DNA of 64,000 nt, from contig CM056874.1 in assembly GCA_029876055.1 (NCBI GenBank), positions 7,688,001 to 7,752,000 of the forward strand, read 5' to 3'. Below the pieces are notes generated by a model. The model was not told where the DNA came from, did not search any database, and saw only the letters and a program-made list of their open reading frames with translations. The DNA comes from Madurella fahalii. Taxonomy: Eukaryota > Ascomycota > Sordariomycetes > Sordariales. This document shows positions 10,530 through 21,426 of the stretch, one piece after another (within the stretch, counting starts at the first letter, position 1; the number at the start of each line of letters is the position of its first letter). Made by a program: the position numbers and the translations under genes.

Positions 10530-11707
10530 ATGGCGCGTCCCATGGGGCCGGTTCGTCTGAAGAAGACGAACCCACTGACTCTCATCATCGGCGTCACTCT
10601 TTGCATCTTCATTCTATTTTTTTTAATAGGCTCCTCTGGCCCCGACTTTTCCGCTTCTCGAAAGGCCACCGCCGCGTCTCACCATCTCTCGCCGCCGACA
10701 TCTCCCTTCCGCAAGTCAACCGGTGGTGGCAAGCCGAAGCCGCCGCCTGTCGCCCATTACAACCTTAATAATGTCACCATCTCGTCCACCCCTCTCGAGC
10801 ACGGCGAGAACATCCTCATCCTGACCCCCATGGCCCGCTTCTACCAGGAGTACTGGGACAACCTCCTTCGGCTGTCGTATCCGCACGAGCTGATCACCCT
10901 TGGCTTCATCCTGCCAAAGACCAAAGAGGGCAACGCAGCGACGACGCAGCTGCAGAAACAGATCGCGAGGACACAAAAGGCTGGGCCAGAGAAGGACAGA
11001 TTCAAGAGCATCATCATCTTGCGACAGGACTTTGACCCGCCGATTCAATCGCAGGACGAGAGCGAGCGCCACAAATTGAAAAACCAGAAGGCTCGACGGG
11101 CGGCTATGGCCAAAGCCCGCAACTCCCTTCTCTTCTCGACGTTGGGTCCGTCAACTTCTTGGGTTTTATGGCTAGATGCCGATGTTATTGAGACCCCCCC
11201 AACCCTCATACAGGACTTGGCTCGCCATGACAAGGCTGTCATTGCGCCCAATTGCTTCCAGAGATTCTACAACACCGAGACCAAGGCGATGGACGAGCGA
11301 CCGTACGACTTCAACAACTGGCAGGATAGCCCTACGGCGCAGGAATTGGCGAAGCAGATGGGCCCGGACGACATCTTGCTGGAGGGCTACGAGGAGATGG
11401 CGACGTATAGGGCACTAATGACCTACATGTACAAGGCAGACGGGCTCCTCCATGAAGAGGTTCCCTTGGACGGTGTAGGGGGCACGGCCCTGTTGGTCAA
11501 AGCCGACGTTCACCGAGATGGGGCCATGTTTCCGGCTTTCCCCTTCTACCACTTGATCGAGACAGAGGGCTTTGCAAAGATGGCCAAGAGGCTGGGTTGG
11601 CAACCATTCGGCCTGCCGAATTACAAGGTAGAATTCTCTATCCTGCCGCTGTCAATATCTAGGTGGTTGTGCTGACACGATCATAGGTGTATCACTATAA
11701 CGAGTGA
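10530..11707 (+). CDS. MNN9: Mnn9-type alpha-1,6-mannosyltransferase (Anp1/Van1/Mnn9 family)
   Basis: Exons 10530-11627 and 11687-11707 give 372 residues. The 59-nt intron has a GCTGAC branch, and the last exon encodes only VYHYNE. A short cytoplasmic tail (MARPMGPVRLKKTNP) is followed by a hydrophobic anchor at about 16-34, so this is a type II Golgi protein. The stem is Pro/Ser-rich. The GT domain contains ILILTPMARFYQEYWDNL and the DXD metal site LWLDADVIETPP, with DAD at 216-218. Family members form the cis-Golgi mannan polymerase complexes that extend N-glycan outer chains. Assignment to Mnn9 rather than Anp1 or Van1 rests on the N-terminus and length; a paralog cannot be excluded. Without the intron, the protein would end 14 residues later in an unrelated tail. 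Confidence 0.9.
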
Positions 11708-12519
11708 TCTGTTGCGGAAGCTATAACCAGGCGATGTTTCGGCGTTACACAATGATATGGCCTTAGCATGGACATTGGACAAGAGCAAGATCTCTCTTTT
11801 TCCTCTGGTAAGGGACGGGAAACAACTGTCGGGAATTTGGAGAATGAGTGGAATGTCATGACATGATGTCCCGACTGAGCTATGGCAGGCTCGTATTGCC
11901 ATGGTCAACGGAGATGCAATACCACTGACCGCGGAGAGGGGAAGGGCGGGGGGAGTGGTTTTGCGTACTACAGAACCAAGGGGACGAGGCCAGACAGCAG
12001 GAAAGTGGGCTGCAAAACTGTACGATACAATGTGCTACGACGACGGTTGCGAGCGCAGGGACGCAGCCGGGTTTGTTTCGTGTGTTGTGGCTGGCATTGT
12101 CATAACTAGGGACCGGATAGTAAAACGACGACACACCAAAGCATGGCGTTTAGTGAATAGTCTAGAGCTTTTTTTTCGGATGCAATAAGTATCATTATTT
12201 GCGCATCATCTCCATGGAAACGCCGCTTGGCCATGGTGATGTTGATAGCTGCTATCCCCTACCCTCGATCATTGTGCCAATACCGCCATGCCCTGTCAAT
12301 GCCCACTTTGTGCCTTCTATATGGTGCTTGGATATTCATGCGCTGATAATTAGGAAAAAAAGAAGAAAAAATTAAGAAAAGTGTATCTCGCCTATACCAG
12401 ATACTGGAGCCGAAAAGCGAAATGCAGCCCCATGTTCTCATCCCATCTAATCTCCCACAAGCCAAGAAAGCCTCTCCTTTAGTTTATCCTAGTCCCAACA
12501 GGACCTTAAGTCATGAGAT
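11708..12519. other. convergent 3' region MNN9 / PEX4; no gene seen
   Basis: The sequence is A+T-richer around 12340-12390. Short frames on both strands lack coding character. It probably holds both 3' untranslated regions. Confidence 0.5.
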
Positions 12520-13178
12520 CTATTCCCCGTCAAACCTCTCCTCCTCCACCCACAACTCGATCAGCCTCCTCGCCCCGAGGGTATCCCCGTCCCGCAGGAG
12601 CGCGGCGATATCCACGTTGTACGGTGATTCCACGGCGGGGCAGCTCAGCAGCATGCGGACGGCGCGCACGCACTCGAGCACGCTGTACGCCGGCGTCCAC
12701 GCCTCCTTGAGCAGGTCGAGGCAGATCTCGCCCGTCTGCAGGGCGACGTTTGCGTGGATGATTGGCGTGACGAACGAGATCTTAGGCGGCTGCAGCGGGT
12801 AGGTCGGGGGTATCGCGATGCGGAGGAGCCAGCGGCCTTCTGTTGACCGTCGGCCGTTGACGGCGCTCGGTCAGTATATAAATACATACTTTCGGCATGG
12901 CGTAGGAGGGAGCAGGTGCAGAGGAAAAGGGAAGGAAAAGGGAGGGGAAGGGAAGAGGGGAGGGGGGCTTGGGGTTCGTAAAGTGGAGGGAACGCACGAT
13001 CGTAACCAAGTCCTATTCCCGTGCCATTTATCACGGCTTCCCAGCTGAGTATGTCATCGTCGCTGACGGGGCCTAGGCGCTCGATACCCTTCTCGCCGGC
13101 CGACTCGACGTTGTTCCACGTGGCGAGCTCATTTAGCAGACGGCGGGCCGCGCTGCGGGACGAGGACGCGGCAGGCAT
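12520..13178 (-). CDS. PEX4: peroxisomal ubiquitin-conjugating enzyme Pex4
   Basis: Exons 13178-12998 and 12839-12520, joined across a 158-nt intron, give 166 residues, the size of a plain UBC domain. Pex4 is the E2 that monoubiquitinates the import receptor Pex5 for recycling from the peroxisome membrane. The fold is clear: RLLNELATW helix, LGPVSDDDILSWEAVINGT, GRWLLRIAIPPTYPLQPPKISF, and the active-site block TGEICLDLLKEAWTPAYS with Cys100. The insert between helix 1 and strand 1 and the LLKEAWTPAY block point to Pex4 rather than other E2s. The usual HPN tripeptide before the active site reads HAN (89-91), which is unusual; the Asn that stabilises the oxyanion is kept. The intron falls inside the conserved YEGG-like turn, here YDQG. 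Confidence 0.9.
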
Positions 13179-14176
13179 CGCCGACCCGCCTTGGGGAATG
13201 TGGTTGCCCTACTCTTTCTGTCCTGCTGGGTGGTGCTGTACTATCCGTTTCCTCTTAGCAGGTTCGCTAAACCACGATCGCTCTGAATGCAGTTTGATCC
13301 TGTAAATGATAATGCCAACTATGTTTGGCTGGCTCGAATACGCTCTGTGGTTGCTTAGTAGATGAAACCGTCTCCAGGTTGCTGTGCCGGCTTTCGAGCT
13401 GCTAACCCCTGTCGCTATTGGGCAGCGAGTCTAGGCGCGTCGTGGGGCACAGTTCAGCCGAGGCAAGGCGCCTTGGAACCCTAAAATCCGGGGCAGGCTG
13501 CATGGCCCGGGTTTGTGACGAGGCTCCGGATCAGGTAGAGGAAACTCGGGACGATCACACGGCATGCGCCTGATGGTCTTGCATACCCGAGTATGGTCAC
13601 ACAACAAAACGGGCGATGCAGTGTAGAATGTCGAACCCTCGCTGTATTACTGCTTTGAGAAATTTCCCTCCACCGCATTGGCACGACACATGTACTTTGG
13701 TATGTTCGGAATCTGAATCGTCGCCACCTTTGAATCATATTTCCCATCTGCATCATGCCCTCCCCCCTGGCCCCTAACCTGAAGCACACATTGGCAATTG
13801 AGATTTCTGTTCCAGATCTCATGCGACCTTCGTCCTCATGCTGCCATTAGAAACGCCATAGCTCTCAAGATTAAACCGCAAAAACCCTCATAATCCTACA
13901 CGTACATCTCCGGTAACTCGGGCACCACACCAAGTGTGATCGCGAGACTTGGATCCCATTTTCGAACGCCCAGTAAAAAGCACCGTGCTCGCTTGGGGGC
14001 CCAATATGCTTCTACTGGCGTCCGCATCCGCAACTCGAGTTGTAGCCATAGCTGAACACGTGGGGAAGGCCAATCGAGTCCCGCTCAAGATCCCTTAGTG
14101 ATGAGCCGGCCCATGAGTGGGCGGTATCCGCAATGGAGTCAAGATGTCCGCCATGTTCTGCAGAAGAACTGAGCCC
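13179..14176. other. promoter of PEX4 and 3' flank of the disordered-protein gene
   Basis: A spacer of about 1 kb lies between two minus-strand genes. Small frames only; no RNA gene or repeat was recognised. Confidence 0.5.
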
Positions 14177-17086
14177 TCACGTCGCACTGCTCTCCTTTGA
14201 TTTCCAGAACTGCACCATCCGGCTCAGTCGCTTGGCTTTGCTTGTCTTTGACTTTTTCTCTGGCTCGCTATCCATTGGAACTTCTATCGACAGCTTGCTC
14301 CTCTCTCCGTGTGAGCTGTTGATGAGCCGGCTTAGACTTGCTAGGCTTGAACGGCGTCGTCCAAAGGCAGTCGAGGTAAACGAGGCCGGTCTTGGCTGAT
14401 CACCCAAGGGTGGGTGCCTAGCCTGCGGGTACTGCCCGAAGAGGCTGTCCCGAGTCATGGTTGAGTTGCTGCTAGTCAGGGACGGAATGTCGTCGACCGA
14501 TATCCGCACCTCTGGGCCGGGTTCACCCATGAGCAACGACTGGAAGTTATCCTCTGTAACCGATGATGGTGCTGTTGAGATACAATGGGCATCATAGGAC
14601 ATCGGCGTTCTTGGAGAGGGGAAGGCTGAGGATTGCGTCATGGAATAAGGGCTGATGGGGGCTAGGGAGGCTGAAGGGAGGTTGAGCGGGCTGACTTCGA
14701 CTGGCGCGAGGTCCTTAGGCCGGAAAGCATGATGGGGAGAAGGAGTGGTAGAACCGGAATTGACTTCCCCGGGAGAGGATCCCCTGGATGCAGTCGAATG
14801 GCGAGGAACGGATTCACCGAGAACTGCCTCATCACAGCCTGATGTTGTTGGCCGATCTAACGGAACCCTCGCAGTCTGGGACAGCGTTTCGGCCCCACCG
14901 CTCCCGAGTTGGCCGTCTTCATCCAGTAGCTGCACAGCATTGTCGCCTTCCATACCAGTTTGAGCGGCCTTTGGCGAAGGATGCTCTTCTTCGGATTGCC
15001 GGGGAGCTTGGAGTGGTTCGGCGACGGGTGTTTCTACCACAGGCGTCGACTGCCCGCCCGAGTTATTGGTCGAGCTATTTGCCGAGTTACCGGTCGAGTT
15101 TTCCTCGTCCTCCTCGTCCTCTTCGAATACGTCGGCCATTGTTGAGCTGCTCCCAAAACGCCGGAATCCAAACCGTCCGCCTTCAAAGGGAACGAGTTCC
15201 GGCGCGCTTTCCGCACGCCGGTGGTGATAGTGCATCCCCGGACCAGAGAATCGGCTCATGCCTGCAGCACTGTGCAGCTGCTTCTTGATATGGCCTCCGG
15301 CCCTCTGCGCTGCTTCCCATTCTGGGTTGCGTGGTAAAGGCGTATTGAACGGACCCAACGCCGCGTCCAGGTCGATCATTGGATAAGAGGCATCTTCTTC
15401 GGGAACCGAGGCGGGCTTGGGAAAAGTCCAATTCTCCCAACTTTCAGCCCCGGGCGACTGGGTCAGAGTGAAGGTGGGCACTAAGGGCTCCGGATCTAGC
15501 GACATATGCGTGATATCATCATCTATGCCGCCTAGACGCTCTGGATGCCGCAGCGGGGGCGGTGTTGGGGTTCTCCGCTTCTGTTTACCGTACCGGTATT
15601 TTCCTTTACGGGATAGGATGGATCCCGCCCAAGTTTTGACTTTCTTTGGCTTTTTACCTCTCTTTTTGCCGGCAAGCTTCGGTGCGCTTGACGCCTCCTC
15701 GAATCCATTCAAATGCGTGTCTGGAGTTCCATCGATTGAGACGCGTCCCGTCGTGCTGCAGTGAGAAGCAGTGGAACGCGGGCTATCCGGCTGAAGACGT
15801 GTAGGCGATCCCGTAATGAAGGGTTCACGGCCGAACAGTGACCACTTTTTGGAAGACCTAGTAGGACTAGGGGTGGCTGGGCTGAGTGGGAGGGGAGGCG
15901 GGAGAGCGCCCAGCAGAGGAATCGATCCCCTTCGCCTAGGTGAACGAAGAGCTGGATCCTGCTCTTGAGCACTCTGCGTCCGTTCCATGACAGCCCCTGC
16001 CGTGCTTGGTCGGCTATCGTGGTGTCTCGCAGTCGGAGTAGAACACAGAGGGGGGTTCAATTCCCGATCGCCATTCGAAAGAGAAATGACCGACGAAATA
16101 CTACCAGAAACAGAGTGCCCCAGACGCGCGGTAACGGTACTGGATGTATCGGTAGAAACCAGAGACAATGGCCTCGGGATGTATTCGAGCGTATCCGAGA
16201 ACCCGACCTTGTTCCGCACGGCGGGCTTAGGAGCCTGCTCGATCTGCACGACAGGTAATGGCGTCTTTTTCGCTTCCTCACCGTGAGACTCTGATGCCGA
16301 CGGAGGAACCGGTTTCTCCTGTTCGTCGAGATTCTCTGTTCCCGGAAACCCTTGGCCGGCTGGTTTCTCGGCGACTGCTGGGCTGGTAGGAGCGCTGCTC
16401 TCCCTCGCGTTGGGGGTGGATGGCGGGAGAATGATCGAAGATAGGTCGTGGCTGGAGATGGCCGCAGATCGACGATGAGCGTGCCCTCTTCGGGGCTTAG
16501 TAGTTGGCTGCAGTAATGGCGACGCCATGCCGCTCTCCGACTTGGTCGGACTGACGTTCATGACGGTTATGGCTTCCCCGTCACGAATACTCCCTCCAAC
16601 GAACTCGCTACCTCCTCTTCTGTGTCCATGGCCGTTATGTCGGACAGGGCCCGACCGCGGAGAGCCCGGAGCAGATGGCGATTGTGGCGGGCTCAGAAAC
16701 ATGCTCTCAGGACCCGGTGTCGCGGGCAGAGACGCCCCTGGGTTGAACGAGAAAGCGGGTAGGGCAGGCGAACGTGAAGCGGGTTTCTCGTCCTCGAAGG
16801 TCGTTTTTGATACCGGTTCGTAGGGCTCTACGACGGATCGCGGTCGTCTACCGGTTGCGCGGGGGAAAGAAGACGTCGCTGAGGAGGACGTCGGCCTGGC
16901 GGGAAACACAAACGGCGGGTTTGGCGGAGGCGGGTTTGATCGGGGCGATGCCTGCGGGTTAGTCGGACGCAGGTGTTGATCAGTCATGGCCGGGGAACCC
17001 GCAAGGTGAAGCGCCGCTCCGTGTTCTAAGCAGTCGGGCGAGGGTGCATCGACCACCATGTCGGGTCCAATTGTAGCTGCCATCAT
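14177..17086 (-). CDS. large Ser/Pro-rich, probably disordered fungal protein
   Basis: A continuous frame gives 969 residues from the ATG at 17086. Later starts are possible, for example the Met of MTDQHLRP near 16987, because the conserved-looking block NPPFVFPARPTSSSAT begins only after it. The protein is very rich in Ser, Pro, Thr and Arg with no predicted fold that I can name. It has a basic cluster GKKRGKKPKKVKTWAGS near residue 480 followed by a KYRYGKQKRRTPTPPP stretch, acidic runs (EEDEEDEE), and a basic C-terminus (KTSKAKRLSRMVQFWKSKE). Filamentous-fungal relatives are often labelled cell wall proline-rich protein, but there is no signal peptide or membrane segment, so an intracellular, phosphorylated scaffold is at least as likely. 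The function is unknown. Confidence 0.8.
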   Translation of the reverse strand: MMAATIGPDMVVDAPSPDCLEHGAALHLAGSPAMTDQHLRPTNPQASPRSNPPPPNPPFVFPARPTSSSATSSFPRATGRRPRSVVEPYEPVSKTTFEDEKPASRSPALPAFSFNPGASLPATPGPESMFLSPPQSPSAPGSPRSGPVRHNGHGHRRGGSEFVGGSIRDGEAITVMNVSPTKSESGMASPLLQPTTKPRRGHAHRRSAAISSHDLSSIILPPSTPNARESSAPTSPAVAEKPAGQGFPGTENLDEQEKPVPPSASESHGEEAKKTPLPVVQIEQAPKPAVRNKVGFSDTLEYIPRPLSLVSTDTSSTVTARLGHSVSGSISSVISLSNGDRELNPPLCSTPTARHHDSRPSTAGAVMERTQSAQEQDPALRSPRRRGSIPLLGALPPPLPLSPATPSPTRSSKKWSLFGREPFITGSPTRLQPDSPRSTASHCSTTGRVSIDGTPDTHLNGFEEASSAPKLAGKKRGKKPKKVKTWAGSILSRKGKYRYGKQKRRTPTPPPLRHPERLGGIDDDITHMSLDPEPLVPTFTLTQSPGAESWENWTFPKPASVPEEDASYPMIDLDAALGPFNTPLPRNPEWEAAQRAGGHIKKQLHSAAGMSRFSGPGMHYHHRRAESAPELVPFEGGRFGFRRFGSSSTMADVFEEDEEDEENSTGNSANSSTNNSGGQSTPVVETPVAEPLQAPRQSEEEHPSPKAAQTGMEGDNAVQLLDEDGQLGSGGAETLSQTARVPLDRPTTSGCDEAVLGESVPRHSTASRGSSPGEVNSGSTTPSPHHAFRPKDLAPVEVSPLNLPSASLAPISPYSMTQSSAFPSPRTPMSYDAHCISTAPSSVTEDNFQSLLMGEPGPEVRISVDDIPSLTSSNSTMTRDSLFGQYPQARHPPLGDQPRPASFTSTAFGRRRSSLASLSRLINSSHGERSKLSIEVPMDSEPEKKSKTSKAKRLSRMVQFWKSKESSAT

Positions 17087-20000
17087 TCCAAGCCGCTCTG
17101 CGGCACCAGAAGCGATTGGCAACTCAGTTCAAAGCGGATGACATGGGAAGTTCAAATACGAAAGATCGCCTGGCGGGGAGACATAGACCAGCGGCGATCG
17201 TAGTCAAGGCCGAGGAACTTATCGCAGCTCGGCAGATGGTGAGAATTAAACGATTAAAAGACAATTGCAACCTGAGATCTGGACGAGGTCAGCGCAACCG
17301 AATGAAGCGAGCGCATGCGCGTGGCTGGCGGGAATGCCTGCTGGGTAACTTGCGACCCAGAAGACGCTTCAAGGCGACGGCTCGTGGAGAGAAGCGCAAC
17401 ATTAGAACGCACCATTGATCGACAACTCGGGCGGCTGCAATGACCTGGTAACAGCAGCAGACAAAGAATTAGGCAGCTAAATGCTGTTTCCAGACGAATC
17501 CAACGTGGTCAAGTATCAAAGGAGTGGACGGCCAAAGCCAGCGCAAATCTCGAAGACTTGCTGCTGGGATTGAGCCAAGTTTGCCGGGGAGTCAACAGAC
17601 CGACGACGGGGTGGGTGAAGATGCGGGAGAAGCCAACGGAGACGGACGAGTGGTGAAGAGAGGGTGAACCGAAGACGCACAACACGGAAAACTTGGGGTG
17701 GGGGCTTACGGGGAGTCGCAAGCGCGGTTGCAGACAGTGTCGGGGAGGATTCGTACCGTGCGAACCCTCAGGCGGAGGAGTGTGGGTCATGGCACAGGGA
17801 TGAAGGGACTGTGTTCGGAGAGTGTGTGAGCAGGTTCCGAGGTGTGCCCCAATCCACAAACCCGCAACTCCGAGCAAGACACTCATCATTGAGCCCATTC
17901 AACAGTCCAGAAGCTTAGTTCACGATGTCTAATGCCATCGATACCGTTGGCTCTGTCACAAGCGCTATCATGGAGCAAATTTGATCGGCAAGTCCGCTTC
18001 ATCGTTATCACCTGGAGAACAGCCATCCCAAATTAGGAGCCCGCCGTTCTCAGTTCATCGCAATGGCGCGCTCATCCTGCCTTGGTTTGCCATCTCCCTG
18101 ATGGAGAATGGCCGATACTACCATACAGTCGCAGTGCGGGGGATTCGTTAGTCACCCGCATGTATCTCTTTTCATGAGCACATATTGACGAGGGCAATAC
18201 TGCGGCCACCAGAGCCAGATGCAACGATGGCTACTTGGCACGCCCATTGTTTGACTGCTCGGCATCCTCCGGGTTTGCGCGGCCTTCTCATCCCCGTCAG
18301 GCATGCCTCGAGTTGTCAGAATTAAGGTATCTCTTCCGTTCCCGAGTCAATTTCGTATCGTGTGCCACTTACGAGATGGCAGGCTACGCGATCGCCTGCG
18401 CCTCATCGCATGTCGCGTCAGGTACCCCGCTATTGCCCAATCTGGTTACAGAGGCCATGTCCCTGAGACCCGCACAACCGCATCCGGGCGCCCGCTCACA
18501 GGCTGGCTGAGACTGGGTTCCTGAAAAGCCCCTGGCCAAACCGACCAGGGTCGAAGTGCCACGGGCAGCCTTTCGAATCCTGTGCACACTGTGTATTTTT
18601 CCTGCATAAGCCATGTTTATGCCTGCCTTATCCAGCGAATTCAATTTGGGCAGCGGTGAAGGTGCAAGAGCGGAAGCGCAGGGACAGCGGGTTCGATGTT
18701 TGCTGTTCGTTCTGGCAAGTCTCCCTAGGTCGCCACGACTTTGCGTATCTAGCAGTCCGCATTCATCGGTCTGTTAGCAAGAAACAAAGGCCGGGCACTG
18801 CTAGACCCCGCACCGAGAGCACCGAGATTCAGGCTTATCAACCACGAAGAAACTCGGGGTTGGAAAGGACTTTTGTACCGACCCTACACCGATCGATTGA
18901 AGGGGAGGAAGATTCAGCGATGGATACCCGGTATTGTTGGCCACTCTGCCGAAGTTTGAGTGAGTCCTTCCGGACGAACGCAGCAAAACTCCCTGGACCT
19001 GCAGCTGGCCCCTGCCGCTAGATCGATCCCGTCGTCCAACTGCAAGCTCGAAACGCCGACCTACCGGGGGCGCACGGGCGATCCTGCATAACGCCACATA
19101 CATTCAGCCGAACTCAACACGGTCAGAGAGGAACCAGATTGCTTCTGCTTCGAAAGTCGGCCACACACACACTGCAGAGGCTGCTGACAGATTGCCAGGG
19201 CAACTCTTCGGTCATCACCGGAGCAGTCAGCAGGCTTGCCAGAAGCACCGTCAACCACAGGGACGGGATCTGCGCGCCTCCAACCGTGTGTGTGTGTCCC
19301 GCCGCAAGAGAACGTCACGTCGTACACTAGGTTGTTGGCTCATTCAATGCATCAACTTAATCTTGATGTCAAGGCGCGGCTCATGGAATGCTCGGACATT
19401 GCCTTTGATGAAGCAATGTCGGTCTTTCTTTCATCCCATCCCATCCCTAACTGACCGCAGCCCTTTTTCTAACATTCATGACTTCCAGCTTTGCCTCACA
19501 GCAGATTTCCGTCGAGATCTCATCTCATCAAGGTCGCTGTAATCCTACAAAGCCACAGCTACCTGCTCAAACTGTGTGGATCCCCCGACTTTGCCCACCA
19601 GTGGAGTGTGCGGAACTCAGATACTCGAAATTGATGCCACCCTTGAATACTCGGCTCTGCACGCCGAGGTTTCAATGACGACGCATCATTTCCCCTATGG
19701 ATGTCTCTCTTCCGCATCCATTCAGTTCAGAGGTCCAAGAACCGTTGCAGAAGGCTCAGCTTATACAGAACAATATCGAAGAACAATCTCTGGCTGCAAA
19801 TATGCCATCGATTAGATATGAAAGATTAGCGCCTACCCCCACTCACCCGCGAAGGCGGGAGAGGATGTCACAATAACTCCAGCCACGTCGAACCCCAGCG
19901 TTGCACACTGTGAATTGTGGAAAAGTGCTTCCCTGTGCACTGCAGCCCGGGCCGTGCAGCCTACTGCAGTAATATACGGGCTATGATTGTTCCAGCTTCA

Positions 20001-20256
20001 TCCGCAGATCGCTGGGTGGGGCGTCGCTTCAGGTCCCAGCCTCAGGTTCCAGCCTCAGGTTCCAGCCTCAGGTTCCAGCCGTAGCTGAGCGCTGCAAGAC
20101 TGTTCTGCCCCGCAAAGCTCGAGAATTCTGCCCGCCCGAATTCTGCCGCCCGAATTTTCTGCCTTTCGCAGCGCGATCCTGACCGCTCTTACACTACACG
20201 CATATCCCGCCATTACCTTCCCTCGCTCTTTAAATCGGGCTATTATAATACGAACG
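17087..20256. other. gene-poor 3.2-kb region
   Basis: This lies upstream of both the disordered-protein gene (minus) and CGR1 (plus). All reading frames are short, at most about 120-130 codons, and overlap on both strands without repeated or conserved character. The only structured element I see is the 13-bp tandem repeat at 20030-20081. Long leaders or a noncoding RNA are possible but not shown by the sequence. Confidence 0.5.
20030..20081. repeat. 13-bp tandem repeat, four copies
   Basis: Four head-to-tail copies of CAGGTTCCAGCCT; the first has C for T at position 6 and the last ends in G. The array lies about 180 bases upstream of the CGR1 ATG, so it is in the promoter or leader. Confidence 0.9.
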
Positions 20257-20738
20257 ATGTCTGCTGCAGGAATCGAAGATGCGCCCGCGGCAGCAATATC
20301 AAAGCCACTCGGGATGCGAAAGAATGGTAGGTTGATGATCATGATCACAGGTCGTTCCGTTCCAAAGAAAAATGCTCATGGGGTATACAGGCAAGCAATG
20401 GCATGCCCCAAAGAAGGCATTCCGTCCCGGATCCGGTTTGACATCGTACGAGAAGCGGGCAAAAGCACGGGTGGCACAAGCGGCTTCAAAAGCAAAGGAG
20501 AAGGAGTTGAAGGAGGAAAAGGAAGCAGAGCGACAGGTATGCATCCATTCGGGATGACGACGAACAATGGTGGTCATAGCTAATGTTGAGACTACAGAGG
20601 CGAATACAAGCGCTTAAGGAGAAGCGAGCGGCAAAGGAAGAGAAGGAACGACACGAGCAGTTGGCCGCGAAGATGCATAAGAAGAGGGTGGAAAGGTTGA
20701 AGCGCAAGGAGAAGCGCAACAAACTGCTTAATTCATGA
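20257..20738 (+). CDS. CGR1: rRNA-processing protein Cgr1
   Basis: Three exons, 20257-20326, 20391-20536 and 20598-20738, give 118 residues. The introns are 64 and 61 nt; the second has a GCTAAT branch. Cgr1 is a small nucleolar protein needed for 60S ribosomal subunit assembly. The conserved block GMRKNGKQWHAPKKAFRP-SGLTSYEKR starts at about residue 19. It is followed by a long charged helix rich in Lys, Glu and Arg that ends KKRVERLKRKEKRNKLLNS. That order, the size and the highly basic coiled-coil tail are typical of the family. The gene follows a 13-bp repeat array and is upstream of an unrelated membrane-protein gene. Confidence 0.95.
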
Positions 20739-21426
20739 TGAGGAACGTCTTTGGTACGATGTATCAACTCGATGTTGTGGACGAGTGCGCACTTTGCGTG
20801 TTGGAACCAACATGGACGCCGCCCACTCTGATTACCCGCCTAGGAAGCAGGCGCGCAAGACCGGCTTCGAATGGAGTTGAAGGGCGTGCGTAGCCAAGGA
20901 CCGGTTCAGAAAATCGCGCTTCCTCAGCAAAGGATACGCGGTCGTAACGCTATCCAGACGGAAACGGCAGCGATTAGGGCGCGAGCGTGACCCATCCGCA
21001 GGTAGGCATTGTTCAACGCTGCACTGCAGTTCATATTGCGATCGCAGGCTAGACACCTCTCTACAACGGGCTTATCTATATAACATGCTTATGGGTAGAG
21101 GCAGTGAAGCGATGGTTTAGGTACCACCCAATGTTAATTCTCGGCAAGTTAGAAGCTAAAGCATACTTGCATCAATATTGGACGTGCAAATAGCACACAT
21201 TTACAGTTCGGCCGTTTCACCACAGAGATCAGGATCACATGCTTGCATAAAGTCTGGTGATGGTGACGCACGCCGCCAACCATGCTCTGCCCCACCCCAC
21301 CCTGGGACGTCTGGCTTCTGGCATTGGGCTTTCGCAAGCCACTGTCAAAAGCCTCCGCTGTCATTGCACCACTCGCCATCCAATACCGCCAATCAACAGG
21401 AAACCAGAGCCGATTAGAGCATTCAT
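20739..21426. other. intergenic region, no gene seen
   Basis: This joins the CGR1 3' end to the start of the next plus-strand gene. No RNA or repeat feature was recognised. Part of it is the next gene's leader. Confidence 0.5.
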
